Positions 25,324 to 36,484 of a stretch of DNA of 64,000 nt are shown in pieces. The stretch covers positions 372,001 through 436,000 of the forward strand of contig NC_037317.1 of the NCBI RefSeq assembly GCF_000143535.2, in the 5' to 3' direction. The translations under genes were made by a program, and so were the position numbers. The DNA comes from Botrytis cinerea B05.10 (taxonomy: Eukaryota; Ascomycota; Leotiomycetes; Helotiales; Sclerotiniaceae). Each line of letters begins with the position of its first letter. The stretch's first letter is position 1. The notes under the pieces are model-generated. The model made no database searches. It had not been told where the DNA came from and saw nothing but the letters and a program-made list of their open reading frames with translations.

Positions 25324-25794
25324 ATGGCACCCATAGCCGGTGGAGGTGGTGGCATCGTAGCAGGCGCCGCTCTCGTCAGTGCAGTGGCTATCTCCTCATC
25401 CTCCAACTCCTGGCCCAACACACCTTACTCCCACGACGCAACAATCCCTATAACCGCCAGCACAGTGACCAGAATCCTTGAGCGCTGTTCTCTCACTTCT
25501 ATTGCCGAAGTTTCTGATTCTAATGCCGCCCAGAGGTTGCACTGCTTGGCTGCGCTCTCAGAAGCAGCTATCAATAAACATTATAAAAGACCGTTGTTTG
25601 CGAAACCTTTTACTAATAGGGCAGTCATGATTATTTTCTTGATTGTTCTTTTTGGAGGATGTGCGCTGATAGTGCTTGTGTGGCTTGCGGGGGGTTGTGT
25701 CGCGCGTTTTCGTAGGGGAGGAGCTAAGAAGAGGGAAGAAGAGATAGCGTTGGCGAGGGCGAGACTCAATAGAACGAACACTTGGGGTAGTTAG
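25324..25794 (+). CDS. Small membrane protein, unknown function
   Basis: A 156-aa single-exon protein. The ATG follows an A-rich leader (CTCAAAAAATGGC). The N-terminus is Gly/Ala-rich and hydrophobic (residues 4-24), a possible signal or first membrane segment. A strong membrane segment lies at about 100-127 (VMIIFLIVLFGGCALIVLVW) and is followed by a basic stretch (RFRRGGAKKREEE), fitting a cytosolic C-terminus. Two cysteines (55 and 74) lie in the loop between the hydrophobic segments. I do not recognise the family. The even composition and clean membrane topology favour a real gene. Confidence 0.65.
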   Translation: MAPIAGGGGGIVAGAALVSAVAISSSSNSWPNTPYSHDATIPITASTVTRILERCSLTSIAEVSDSNAAQRLHCLAALSEAAINKHYKRPLFAKPFTNRAVMIIFLIVLFGGCALIVLVWLAGGCVARFRRGGAKKREEEIALARARLNRTNTWGS

Positions 25795-26366
25795 GAGGTA
25801 TATTCTGTGAGGGAGAATTGTTGATGAAATTGAGATTAAGTTCGAGGTTTGGAGTAAATTTCAAGGTCTAGACTGGATAGGAACGGCGTATATTACGAGT
25901 AATCGGGCGGTCCATATTGAGTGACCATTCCGATGAATGTTGAATCGCTTTTGTTTATATAGGCAAATAGAATTTGGAATAACCACAACCAAGAAATCCG
26001 TCTTTCTTTCTACTCTAATCGACATATGTACGCTCTAGAATACTAAACTCGAAGAGTAGTATGCTTGATGAATCTGTTTCCCATCTATATATAAGATATA
26101 CTGGAAGAAGGCTATTTCAAAAGCAGAGCAAACAGTATCAATACACCTTTTTGTAGAGATGCAACGTCGCGCAATATTTCCACTGTTCAGTCATACTCCA
26201 ATTAAATAACCCCCTATCTCACTTCCTTTGTGCCTCTTCATTGAAAATGACGACAAGTAGCATAAGATGATGGGAAATTATTTTTAAGCGACTGACAACA
26301 TGCTAGTAATTCTTGGACAGCAAATGGGGGAAGCGTATATTTTGAAGGAAAGAGGTCGTGGGATTC

Positions 26367-26389
26367 GGGGGGGGGGGGGGGGGGGGGGG
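26367..26389 (+). repeat. Poly-G run (23 G)
   Basis: An uninterrupted run of 23 guanines in non-coding DNA. Its true length is likely uncertain. Confidence 0.9.
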
Positions 26390-27625
26390 CGCTATCCAGT
26401 CTCGCAGCTTGCGAACATTGGATACTTTTTAAAACAACACAAAAAACAATCTCCAAATGTTTTGGGCTGAACCTCCATTTTGTTGTTAATTTGCAGATCC
26501 TGATGATGTAGAGCTACATAGGAGCAATCATCAAAATGAAAGAGCATGTGAGTTGATAATTCTCAAGCCACGCCTACATTCTTTCTTCATGAACTCGGAA
26601 AATGAGAGATCAGTAACACTTCGTAAATAGCTAGGTAGTCATTCGATCGCATCTTTTATCTCCAAGTGACCTGGTCTCTCACTTTCTCTGTTTAGTCATT
26701 AGATGGAGACTAATGTAATTTAATCATCCATCATCTCATCCCATGAAGTACTCTCAGCTGGCGTTGAGTTAAAATGGGATCTAAGTGTGATAATCGCGCG
26801 TACGTAAGTTCTGAAATGAGATTAGAGTCGTTAGTTGATGCTAGAATATGATAAATTTGACGTAGTTAATTGACTTTAGAGAGATAGAGAATTGTGATTG
26901 CTCATTCGTTAATCGGATTTGCGTCCATTCTCAGCATCAGATGCATGGTAGTGAGATAAGCACCATGCATCAAGTATTCTCGTAAGTCCCAGAAAAGACA
27001 TCCTCAGCTTCACTCGCTGCTGCAAATGAAAATCATCCCATAACAGATAAATCAATAAGACGGTGAACAGAACGTGGACTACGATTGTGAAAATATTCAA
27101 GATTCAGGTAATCAAAAATAAAAATCACACAAAAGTGACGTCGAAGCAGGTGGAGAACATTCAAGGATCTACTAATCTTGGCCCCGCACCTACCATTGAT
27201 CGCCTTCTTTAACGGTCTCGCCTCATATCGTGCATGCTGCACGTTAATTAATTTTCAATCGCGTAGCGATCTCGCTGCGGCTCAGACTTCCAAATAAAGC
27301 CTCGAGACTGGTGGAATCCACTCGGGAGTTTCCGACAAGCTGAAATTTACAGTGACGATGCATATCGTTGAAATGAAAAATATTTTCAATTGTGGATTGT
27401 GCAAATCGGAGACCGAGGAAGTTCTTTATCTCTAGGTGTGGACTATGCAATTGTATGCAGGGCACCATGTATGCATGTTATCCAGATTCTCGTAATTGAC
27501 CGATGCCAAGAGTTCGCTGTAAATGCATTGCAGCGATATTTTTGCATATGCCGTTCACAATGGAGCTGAGATGCAACCCGATGAAAGAGGAAGGCACTAC
27601 TGATATGAAATATTTTGGGTGGCAA

Positions 27626-27633
27626 TATATAAG
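27626..27633 (+). promoter_or_regulatory. Possible TATA box of the cysteine-rich peptide gene
   Basis: TATATAAG lies about 142 bp upstream of the start codon at 27775. Confidence 0.45.
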
Positions 27634-27774
27634 AGAACGAATATTATAAATACATCGTGATATTGCGACATTGAACACACAGGTCAACAACACGAGCTCC
27701 AAAACAGGATCAGAACATCAATTTTACGAAAACCACCTCGTATTCAGAAACGAATCCAAAAACAAGCCGTCGAC

Positions 27775-28076
27775 ATGCAATTCTCAACCATCTTTGCCAT
27801 CTTCACCGGCCTCACTCTTGTCGCTGCACGTCCAACAATTCCTGCAGCACTACAAGTTCGCGTGGAGGAATGCAGTTGTTCTGATGCGCAAAACGCCTAT
27901 ACTGTCTGCTTGTTGGAGAGTTGTGGCCATGGTTGCACAGATGAAGATGCCGCCCCTTGTGTTGCAAGTGTTGGTACGTCACTACTTAGATGATATGAGA
28001 TGTGTAACAATGCTGACAGTTTGCAGAGGCTGAATGTATCACTGATTGGACTACTTGTCCATTGCCACCTGCATAG
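27775..28076 (+). CDS. Small secreted 8-cysteine protein, effector candidate
   Basis: An 82-aa protein in two exons (27775-27973 and 28027-28076) with a 53-nt intron, donor GTACGT and acceptor TTGCAG; the phase-1 junction rebuilds a Glu codon. The N-terminus MQFSTIFAIFTGLTLVAARP is a signal peptide. The mature part has eight cysteines (ECSC, VC, ESC, HGC, APC, AEC, TTC), probably four disulfides. I recognise no family. Small size, secretion and high cysteine content are the usual marks of candidate effectors or antimicrobial-like peptides; no activity can be assigned from the sequence. Confidence 0.82.
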
Positions 28077-30244
28077 AGACCAATTGAGTTGGTTTTGAAG
28101 GGATGATGAAATGAAAATGGATGATATTTATGATTTATGATAGAATGATGATCTGGGACTGCGAAGAATTCTGCGGCAATCCTCTGACACTTCGAGGGCC
28201 CTTATAGCAAATACTTCTGATTGGTACGAGTTTTCTGCCTTTTTGCGATGGAATTTCAGGATTATTTAATAATATGATAAGAAAAAATGGAAACATGGGC
28301 CAAAATGACTGAGTGGAGAAATTTCTGAAGAATGAAGTGACATTTGACCTGACATCAAAATTGCGACCGAAAACCCCAGCTTACCTTAAGTCAATAACGT
28401 CTAAGACGCCGGGCTTGAGACCTTCAAAAGCATCCTTATCAATTTCGAAGAAAGATAGCATTTTCCCAACGGTAATATTGCAAAACACCTACCAAGAGCA
28501 ACTTCTTCCCGACAACACAAAAACAAGACTTCATTCCTCAGGCGGCGCACTAGGAATTCACTCGAAAATGTTTCTAAGGATGACAGTAAAGATTTAAACA
28601 TTGTACAATAGGATCCTTTGAATTTGCTTGTCTTCTACGCCTCGCACAACTCATTGAGGGATAGCCTGGACGAACAACTTTACCGTCATCGTGCTCGATT
28701 GTGAAAGGTCGCTGTTGGACCGTGTCAAGGTCTATTCTATATTTGGGAGAAGATTAGCATTCAAACAACGATTATCGGCCCTTCTGCCTGAAGAGATATG
28801 CGTTCATTGGTTGAAGTACCCTCCTTCGCATCTCTGAATGCTTTCGAGGCAGCGTGGGAGAGGGAATCCAGGGTTGATATAGCTTCATCGGACGTGTAAC
28901 ATTTCGATATAAGACATTTGCTTTAGGGTAGTCAGAAATGATATGATGTTGTTGGATATTGAACTGCGCTCGCCACAATAAAGGTGCACGAGAAATTGCC
29001 TTTTTTTGGGTTCGGAATAGCCGCGGCTATGCGTGAAGGGAGGGGGAGGGAGGCACATTTTGACCTGTCAGATTTGACTGAATGGTTGAAAAGAGACAGG
29101 ATTTGAGGAGCAAAAGGCCATACAACCATTCTCAACAGTAAGAATGAACATTGGTCGTCGGAATTCGAATGCTCAAAAATCAGTTTCCGATGTGATGTGG
29201 TGAAAACAGTAGAATTGTTTCTAGTGAGATTGAAGTTGAGGAATTTTTTGGCCGAGAATGTTCCACGCGCGGAATCCTCAATTGACAGCCTGAACGCCCT
29301 AATATTACTAGCGTCAAACCCCTGAACTATTACCACTTGTCAAAATCTCAACCTTTACCACAATAATTTCCAACTACGAGTACTTTGATACCTACCTACA
29401 ACATTCACACATTTCAGATGAGAACTTCGGACTTACACATACCAACTGTGCAAGCAACTCTTTCCAAAAATCGATGGAAGCTGCGAGTGTGCATCCATTG
29501 AAAGAGAATGAATGGTTTTGTGTTATAAATTCTCCTCAATGGCTCCAAGACCAATTGAGCAACCCGCATGTGCGATGTTACATTCGATGGCCTCTCTTAT
29601 CAACCTGGACCTTCATCTTGATTCATGCTGTGCATCAATGCCATGTCGATGGAAACCCACGACGGATAAATAGCCAGACCTCCGGCTCATTGTGTCTCGC
29701 AATACCCTCGATGCCTCGGACTTCAGTTTGACTTTGACAATCAAATGAGTTTTCAAGCTTTAATGTATCAAGCATAGCTCCATGAGCACTCCCCGGCATT
29801 CAAATCAAAACTGTTGATTCAATGATTTTTCAATTTACATACCTGGAACTTTCTTTCGGTCAATGATTTGCTTCGTACACTTCGAAGGAAAGGGATGTAG
29901 ACACGATAGAAGATACCGGCGAAATAGTCGATAAGTTATTGCTGTTTGTCTTCTGAAATGTCATCGTATCACCATCTCGGGAAGGTTATCTGGGCCCCAA
30001 GAAAATACACAATACACAAGCCCAAGTCCGAACCTTGCAGCCCATTAGATCGACGCAGTATCGCAATACAGGCTATGCAATGGGTAAGCCTTCACGTAAA
30101 ACTAGGTTCTTTGTGGACCAACAAAGGTGGGGGGGATAACTTGATATAATTAACATATAAAACCGCAGAGCGAGGGACCATCATTATCTTTCCTAAAATT
30201 TATTCAGTATATCTGGGTGCCTATTTCATTCGGTGTGATAAAAC
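28077..30244. other. Spacer without a recognised gene
   Basis: Several short open frames on both strands overlap each other and lack family resemblance. The right end carries the TATA box of the glycosyltransferase gene. Confidence 0.5.
30156..30162 (+). promoter_or_regulatory. TATA box of the glycosyltransferase gene
   Basis: TATAAAA lies 89 bp upstream of the ATG at 30245. Confidence 0.5.
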
Positions 30245-31920
30245 ATGTTCAGGCGACCTTTTTACTTCGCTCTCGCTGCAATTTTTGCCTATATAGCATA
30301 TTTATATGCCGGAACATCAACACAGAGCGAAGAAAGCACCGCTAAAAAAACTGGAAAATTTCCCGGAAAGAATAATACTGTTTTACTTATCACCAATAGT
30401 GAACACGGATTAGCAAATGTCTTTTTGGCAACTAGTCATGCTTTGCTAGTCGAATACAATGATCTGGATATTCATTTCTTGTCATTTGAGAAGCTAAAGA
30501 ACGACATCACTACTATTTCCAAATTTGCACGAGATGCAGGAAGTAAAAAAGCTATTACTTTCCACGAGTTGAAAGGACTATCATTTTCAGATTCTTTCAA
30601 CAGTGATGGTTTTGACGTTGATGCGGCCATCAATGGACCTGGAATTGCTGATTTAAACAGATTTGCCAGTAATGTGGAAACATGGCTGATGCCCTGGACA
30701 GGTCCTGATCATCTTGGTATCTATAAAGAAGTATCTGATATATTAGATGCTGTAGATCCGGCTGTTGTAGCTGTTGATCCATTGTTTGGTCCTGCCATCG
30801 ATGCTGTGAGAGCTCAGGGACGCAACCATGCTATTATCTCGCCGAACACTTTAAAGGATACTCTCGCACAATTTCAACCTTGGGGAGCTATACTTTGGAA
30901 ATATCCAGTGTATGTACTCCATTATTTTGAACAAAATCTATACTCACAATCTTTAGTATAAGTTCAGCATTTCCATATCCAGTGCCCTGGTACCTCATCC
31001 CTTCGAACATATACAGGAACCTCCGTCTCACGTACAGCGTGTTAGTTGGCGCGACTATCTCTTACAAGCGTGCATATCTCAAAGAAAACGGAATCGCAAA
31101 CCCCTTGGATTTTTCCACCGTCTATCATAAAGACTATCTATGGTTAACCCAAAGTTCTGAAGAAATCGATTATCCTTTTGATGTCATTCCCGAAAATGTA
31201 GTCCAATGCGGACCGATCTTCCTCTCCACAGCACCAGCCTCAGAACAAGATCCAGAATTATCTGAATGGCTTAAAAATTCTCCAACGGTATTGATAAACC
31301 TAGGAAGTACAGCAAACTACGACCTCAATACCGCAACCGAAATGGCAAAAGCAATCAGAATTCTACTCGACAACACTAACGTCCAGGTATTATGGAAATT
31401 TAACAAACGTCACCCATTCACCGATGAATTTCTTGCTATAATCTCTCCGGATCTCGAATCAGGACGTGTCAGAATGTCCAAATGGATAAATGTTGATCCA
31501 GCCGCATTGTTAGAGACAGGAAATATCATCGCTTCAGTTCATCACGGAGGAGCGAATTGTTTCCACGAAGCTATTGGAACGGGGATCCCTCACGTGGTTC
31601 TTCCCATGTGGGCCGATCTTTATGATTTCGCAGTGAGGGCTGAGTACCTGGGTGTGGGGGTTTGGGGTAGTAGGAAGGCGGCTCCTTATGTAAGTGTCCT
31701 TTCCCTAGTCATTTTGGTACAGCGGTTTCTGATATTAGAGCAGTGGAAAGCCGACGAATTAAGCGCTGCATTTTTGCAAGTCGTAGGGGATAGCGAAGAA
31801 GCTATTTCAATGCGCAAAAAAGCAAGAGAATTAAGTTTGCCATACAAGGCAAAACCAGGTCGTATAACCGCAGCTCATGAACTGGCAAAATTAGCACGAT
31901 TCCCGACCTCATCACTATGA
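30245..31920 (+). CDS. UDP-glycosyltransferase (GT1 family)
   Basis: A 524-aa protein in three exons: 30245-30909, 30957-31689 and 31744-31920. Intron 1 (47 nt, GTATGT) rebuilds KYPVISSAFPYPVPWYLIP. Intron 2 (54 nt, GTAAGT) joins RKAAPY to WKADELSAAF. A single N-terminal hydrophobic segment (FRRPFYFALAAIFAYIAYLYA) looks like a membrane anchor. The N-terminal acceptor-binding half begins at NTVLLITNSEHGLANV. The C-terminal half has PTVLINLGS and the nucleotide-sugar box SVHHGGANCFHEAIGTGIP (His417-His418-Gly-Gly) followed by PMWADLYDFAVRAEYLGVG. It should transfer a sugar from a UDP-sugar to a small lipophilic acceptor. A sterol, xenobiotic or secondary metabolite is possible, but the acceptor cannot be told. 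Intron 2 is a multiple of three and stop-free, so its retention would keep the frame. Confidence 0.9.
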
Positions 31921-32309
31921 TTGAGGACCCGAGAGCCAAACAAAACAAAACAATTTTCATTGTGAATAACTTTTGCATAATAAAATGAAGAGCAAAGATT
32001 TACAAATAATTTCCAATAACCTTGGAAATGACAGTCTAGACACTTTCCTAAATATAGTGGCGCAGATCACCTTGGTTCCTGTCGCTCCCGCCACCTCCGC
32101 TTCCCCGCTAAGACATCGCATCGTCATAGACGCTAGGGATATCTCTTGGCAAATAGCTACCTACATAATGAGGACGGTATTCTTTTGCTTTCATGTAGTT
32201 ACTCTTTTAAATAAACCTTTATTTTCAAAGTTCAATCAATTCAACCTAATCCATCCATCCATCCATCGATCAATCAATCAATCAATCAAAAATCAACAAC
32301 ATCCAGAAA
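31921..32309. other. Spacer and leader with (ATCA)n
   Basis: No gene is seen. A run of ATCC and ATCA repeats at about 32250-32290 lies in the presumed 5' leader of the next gene. Confidence 0.6.
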
Positions 32310-32785
32310 ATGTATCTCCCAAATGCCCAAAGTGTTTTGACCGCAGGTCTCGCTATGACCGGCACTCTCACCAAACGTATGTCTTCCTCTCCCTTTCCAC
32401 CCCTTGCCACTTCATTCCCCTATAATCCCTCGAAATTATCCCCAACCCAACTAACCCTCTCCCTCCAGCCAAAGAAGTAGCCTCTGGCCACATCCTCGAC
32501 TACGCAGTCGAAAGCTGTCTCGACAGCGACCACAACCGACGCTGTACAGCCCCCTTCCTCGTAACCGGCGATTCCTGCTACAAAATCGAATGGAGCACCG
32601 ACGGCGTACTCTCTCACACTACCGTCGAAGTACGCGATGCGGGCAGCGATGAGATTGTGTACTATCGCGATACGAATGGTGAGTGGGAGAGCAAAAAGGG
32701 AGAATTGGTTTATTTGGATTTTAAGCCAAAGGTGCCCGGGCAGGGAAATAATACGGTGGATTGGAGTGTTAGTACTTGTAAATAA
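32310..32785 (+). CDS. Small four-cysteine protein, probably secreted
   Basis: A 127-aa protein in two exons (32310-32376 and 32469-32785); the 92-nt intron has donor GTATGT and a polypyrimidine tract before CCAG. The start gives MYLPNAQSVLTAGLAMTGTLTK, a short hydrophobic leader that may be a weak signal peptide. The body has four cysteines (ESC, RRC, DSC and a C-terminal STC), consistent with two disulfides, and a regular pattern of beta-strand-like stretches (CYKIEWSTDG, TVEVRD, EIVYYRD). The second exon is noticeably richer in G+C and uses C-ending codons more than its neighbours. I do not recognise the family; a small secreted protein is the best description. Confidence 0.72.
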
Positions 32786-33050
32786 ATTTTGGGTGGGTAA
32801 ATGGATTGGGGAGGGTATTGGCGTATCAGGTGGTATTGGTATGTAATGGGGTGGGTGTAATGTACGATATTTAATGCAAACTTGCTGTATTCTATTGTTG
32901 TGGTTTTATGGTATGAAAGTAAAGATTCATTTGTTTGTATCTCACCGATTGAAATCTCGTTACAGTTCTAGTATGGATCCAGGAATATGATTAGGCCTAT
33001 TCCAAAACACACGGCTCTTCGATGCTCTTGCCACAATATCGCCCAAACAA

Positions 33051-35636
33051 TCAAGGTAAACTAAGGAAGAGCTTCAACAACTTCGGATAATTAGGTGTTC
33101 CAAGCCCAGTAACAGGATCCCATCTACGGCAAACCATTATGTTAGCAAGCTCCTCACTAATATTCACTTCCAGAAAAAAGGAAACATACCCAGACACAGC
33201 ACTAAACCCGGCGGTACCGCAATTAGGATTACTTCCATTTGTAATATCATTCAACACTTGAGGGTTTGCATAAAGCACTGGATTGATGAATCCTACTGTG
33301 GACTTCCCAATAGCGAGTCGTTCCTCGTTGATCTAAGATTCGTAAGTATGTGTAAATTGAATAGAAGGATAAAAAAGGGCAAATCCTCATACCAAGTTAA
33401 TGATGGAAGAGAAAATGGGTGTGCCTAGAAGTCTTTAGCAAAAATCAAGAGAAGACGTTCGGATCGAAGAAAACATACTCGCACTAGTACCCCCATTCAG
33501 AGTAAAATTTCCTTCGAGGAAGGTTGCAATATTATCTCCGTTTGCAGAGACATCTGGAATACCTCTTCCAGCACGATTGTATACTCCGCCATTGGCCCCT
33601 ATACTAACATTGCTACCCGCAGTGGCTTCATAGTATGGATAAGAAGGATTATGGTTCTTGAAATATCTGGAACAGCTAGTCAGGGTAGAGTTGCATCATC
33701 ACGAAGGGGGAACTTACGATGCTACAGCCTCTTTCTGATACGAGGGAATTTCATAGACATTACTAAACCCTCCACCGGAAGAGTACGCACGAGCGTATGG
33801 TTGGCCTATAAGATCGTTGGCGGCACTCTCAGGTTCAAAAACTGTATGACCTGGGTAAACTTTCGTAGCGCCAACTGCTGTGACGTATGGGCAACTATCG
33901 AGTATTAGTCTTGAATTATATGTAGATTATTGGAGGAAATCCAAATATATACAACTGAAGACACGTACTTGACAGGAAATTGAGGGTTGAAAATTGTTGA
34001 ATCCGAACCCAAACATCCACTTTCTGTAGCATCACCGGGATATCCGCCAACACCGAAGTCTCCTGAAGAATATAGGAATGTATGCCCTTGGAGTCCAAGT
34101 TTCATGTATCTATCTCAATGTAAGTATCTCATCGCTCACTATACGATAAGGCTACATACTCATTGCATTGTCTCTTCTGGTAGTATTCAGGAAGATCTAT
34201 TTCTGCCTCGCCGTAGGATGTTGAGACTACATTTGTGGGCTTGTAGACACCACACATTAGTTTCCCTTTATATCCATCTTCTGCAGAATCTGGATAGATG
34301 GGGTCAAGAACAGGATCATTGCCAGTTTCGCCATAAGCTGAGTATGTGCAGTATGACTGAAAAGATTGTCAGTAACACATCTTAAAGTGGGGGAATTAGT
34401 AAACATACTCCATCAATAGCATCGAGAAATGTATTGAATGCGCCCACAGTGGGATTCTCAGCGGCGTAATTAATATCATCTGTTTGATAGAGTACCAGTT
34501 TCTGAGGATATACTAAAGGATATGCCAATTCAAAATCTAAAAGACTTTCTCCACCCGCTTCTTCAACAGAAACTGGAGCCATGGCACCATCCACAAAATT
34601 GGGGATTGGATGTGTACCCTTGGGAATATATGGAGTGTAATTAGCAAAGAATAAATCCAAGTCTTCTTGATCATAGAAGTCTCCTTCTTCCCATATCCCC
34701 ATTGCATTGTTGGGATTGGCTTTGCTGGCACGAGGTATACGATAAAGGGCTTTGATACATTCTGGAGTGATAATCTCATCACAAGTCGCCAATGAAGTCG
34801 AATTGTGATGTGAATAGCTTCCGGATGAACTTTTTGGTCGTCGCAAAGGTCCATAGTCTTTACCTTTACTTCCACCAAGAACGCTACGTTTCGAGGCTGA
34901 TTTCTTTTTCGTAGAGATTAATTTGACACCGGGAGTAATGTAATCCACGTGTGGTTGAACATGAGCTGGAAGGTGGTATCTATGGGATTTTGTTTAGCAA
35001 ATTTCACGAGCCGGTTTCAATGTTGATTGCTGGTGTATACGAATCAAAGAAAATAATATCTCACTCATCACATGCAGCAGCTATTTCGTCAGTTGAAAAA
35101 TGCTCATATGTATAGTACTGAGTATTAAGTAGATTCTCGAGTTCACTCGTCGTCGCGTCGAATGCATACCATCCCTTTGTGTCGGAGTGAACAATTCGAC
35201 TAGCCGCAATTCCTGAGTCGACTAACCAATTTCGTACAGTATTGATTGTCTCGTCTGAAGGGGCAAACATTTCATGTACCTGCTCGGCTGTCCAATGTTT
35301 TCCATAATTTGAGGATTCTGGATGCGAACTTTCAAGTAGTTAGCACGATGGAGTGATGCAAGACATAATTTTCACATTCATTTCATCGTGAACTACTTAC
35401 ACATCCATAAGGAAGGCATGTCCCTTCTCGAGATTACCCTGAGATAAACCAATACGCACAGGAAGTAAAGTTGTGCTCGCAATCCGGTCACGTTTCATCC
35501 ATTGTGCATGAGGTGCATTTCGCTTCTCATGGGAAACAAATGACGAACGAGTGGAAATAATATCAGAGTTCGGAAGAACAGCAGCAAGAATTCCAGGAAC
35601 GGACAATGCAATTGAGGCAAAATGATGGAAATGCAT
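33051..35636 (-). CDS. Secreted sedolisin (S53) tripeptidyl-peptidase
   Basis: A 673-aa serine-carboxyl peptidase. Exons on the minus strand: 35636-35401, 35328-35065, 34979-34409, 34356-34160, 34109-33969, 33894-33718, 33666-33479, 33424-33393, 33332-33190, 33123-33051. The nine introns are 50-85 nt and all phases fit. MHFHHFASIALSVPGILAA is the signal peptide. The Pro-kumamolisin prodomain (EQVHEMFAP, GWYAFDATTSELENLL) runs to about residue 200. The catalytic set is complete: GGESLLDFE (Glu311, Asp315), SSGDFGVGG (oxyanion Asp440) and GGTSAS (Ser590). The calcium site near DITNGSNP and GWDPVTGLGTP closes the protein. Such enzymes remove tripeptides, or act as endopeptidases, at acidic pH outside the cell. 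One 32-nt exon (33424-33393) lies just after the catalytic serine. Divergent with RQC2. Confidence 0.93.
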
Positions 35637-36484
35637 TTTGATTGAACGAACGAACGAACGAGCTTGGCAAATATCAGGGGCAAGACCTACAGACAAAAGC
35701 TTATGTACTTTTTGAAGCTCTTTTGAAGATATGAGGGGCACTGGCCAAACGATGGACAGGTGCTACGAACCCTGCAACACTTGTTGTCAATCCGGAAGGT
35801 AACTTTACATCCTCAACACCGATATCATGCAGTGCTTATGTATCCTTCTGAATTGGGAAGTTGTCTCCAGTTCCTGGCCATCTTGCATCATGGAATCAAA
35901 GCGGGACCAAGCAGATTTGGAACTCATTCGCTCCCACAGGCTATCAATAGATAACGGCATCTTCGTGTCAATTACCAGACGGCTGTTCGAGATTCAGCAG
36001 ATCATCGCCTGGATGAGAGATACGAAGTACTCATGTCATCGGTGCCATTCAATTCCAATTCCGAGAGTCAAAAAGTTGTGTTCATCTGCCAGTCAGTACA
36101 ATACTGACTGTACACCATCCATGCTTGATCGTCGCTCGGCGCGATCCCTCAAATTGTTTTCGATGTTTTGATCGCACAAGCTTGGTAGCTGAATTTTGGA
36201 GATTGTTTCAAAGCATCTGCGACGACAAACATACTCAACGTTGATGCAGGTCAGATATTGATAAATGTGAAAAGCGATGCCGAGCTGTTCTCGTCAACCT
36301 TAACACGAGCGAGCGATGATGATTAAGCCCCACCATGATGCAATCAAGGTGATGTAAGGGTACGGTGTACCTGAATTACTCTCAACGCAGAATTACATCT
36401 AAACTTCCCCCACCACAGCAAAATATAGCACTCAGTGAGCAAACATTGGGAAAACAAAAATACAACTATCGCCACTACGACGAG
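35637..36484. other. Divergent promoter region between the sedolisin gene and RQC2
   Basis: About 850 bp between two divergent starts. An open stretch at 35827-36171 on the plus strand has no family resemblance and is probably chance. No TATA box stands out. Confidence 0.55.

Larger units (their letters stand above)
25795..27774. other. Spacer with long poly-G run
   Basis: No recognisable gene occurs in 2 kb. It contains a 23-G run at 26367-26389 and, at the right end, the TATA box of the next gene. Confidence 0.5.

Noticed and set aside
28932..29336. 134-codon open frame, minus strand
   Set aside because: No motif, signal peptide or splice partner; probably chance.
35827..36171. 114-codon open frame in the sedolisin-RQC2 divergent promoter
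   Set aside because: Composition and position suggest chance; no motif seen.
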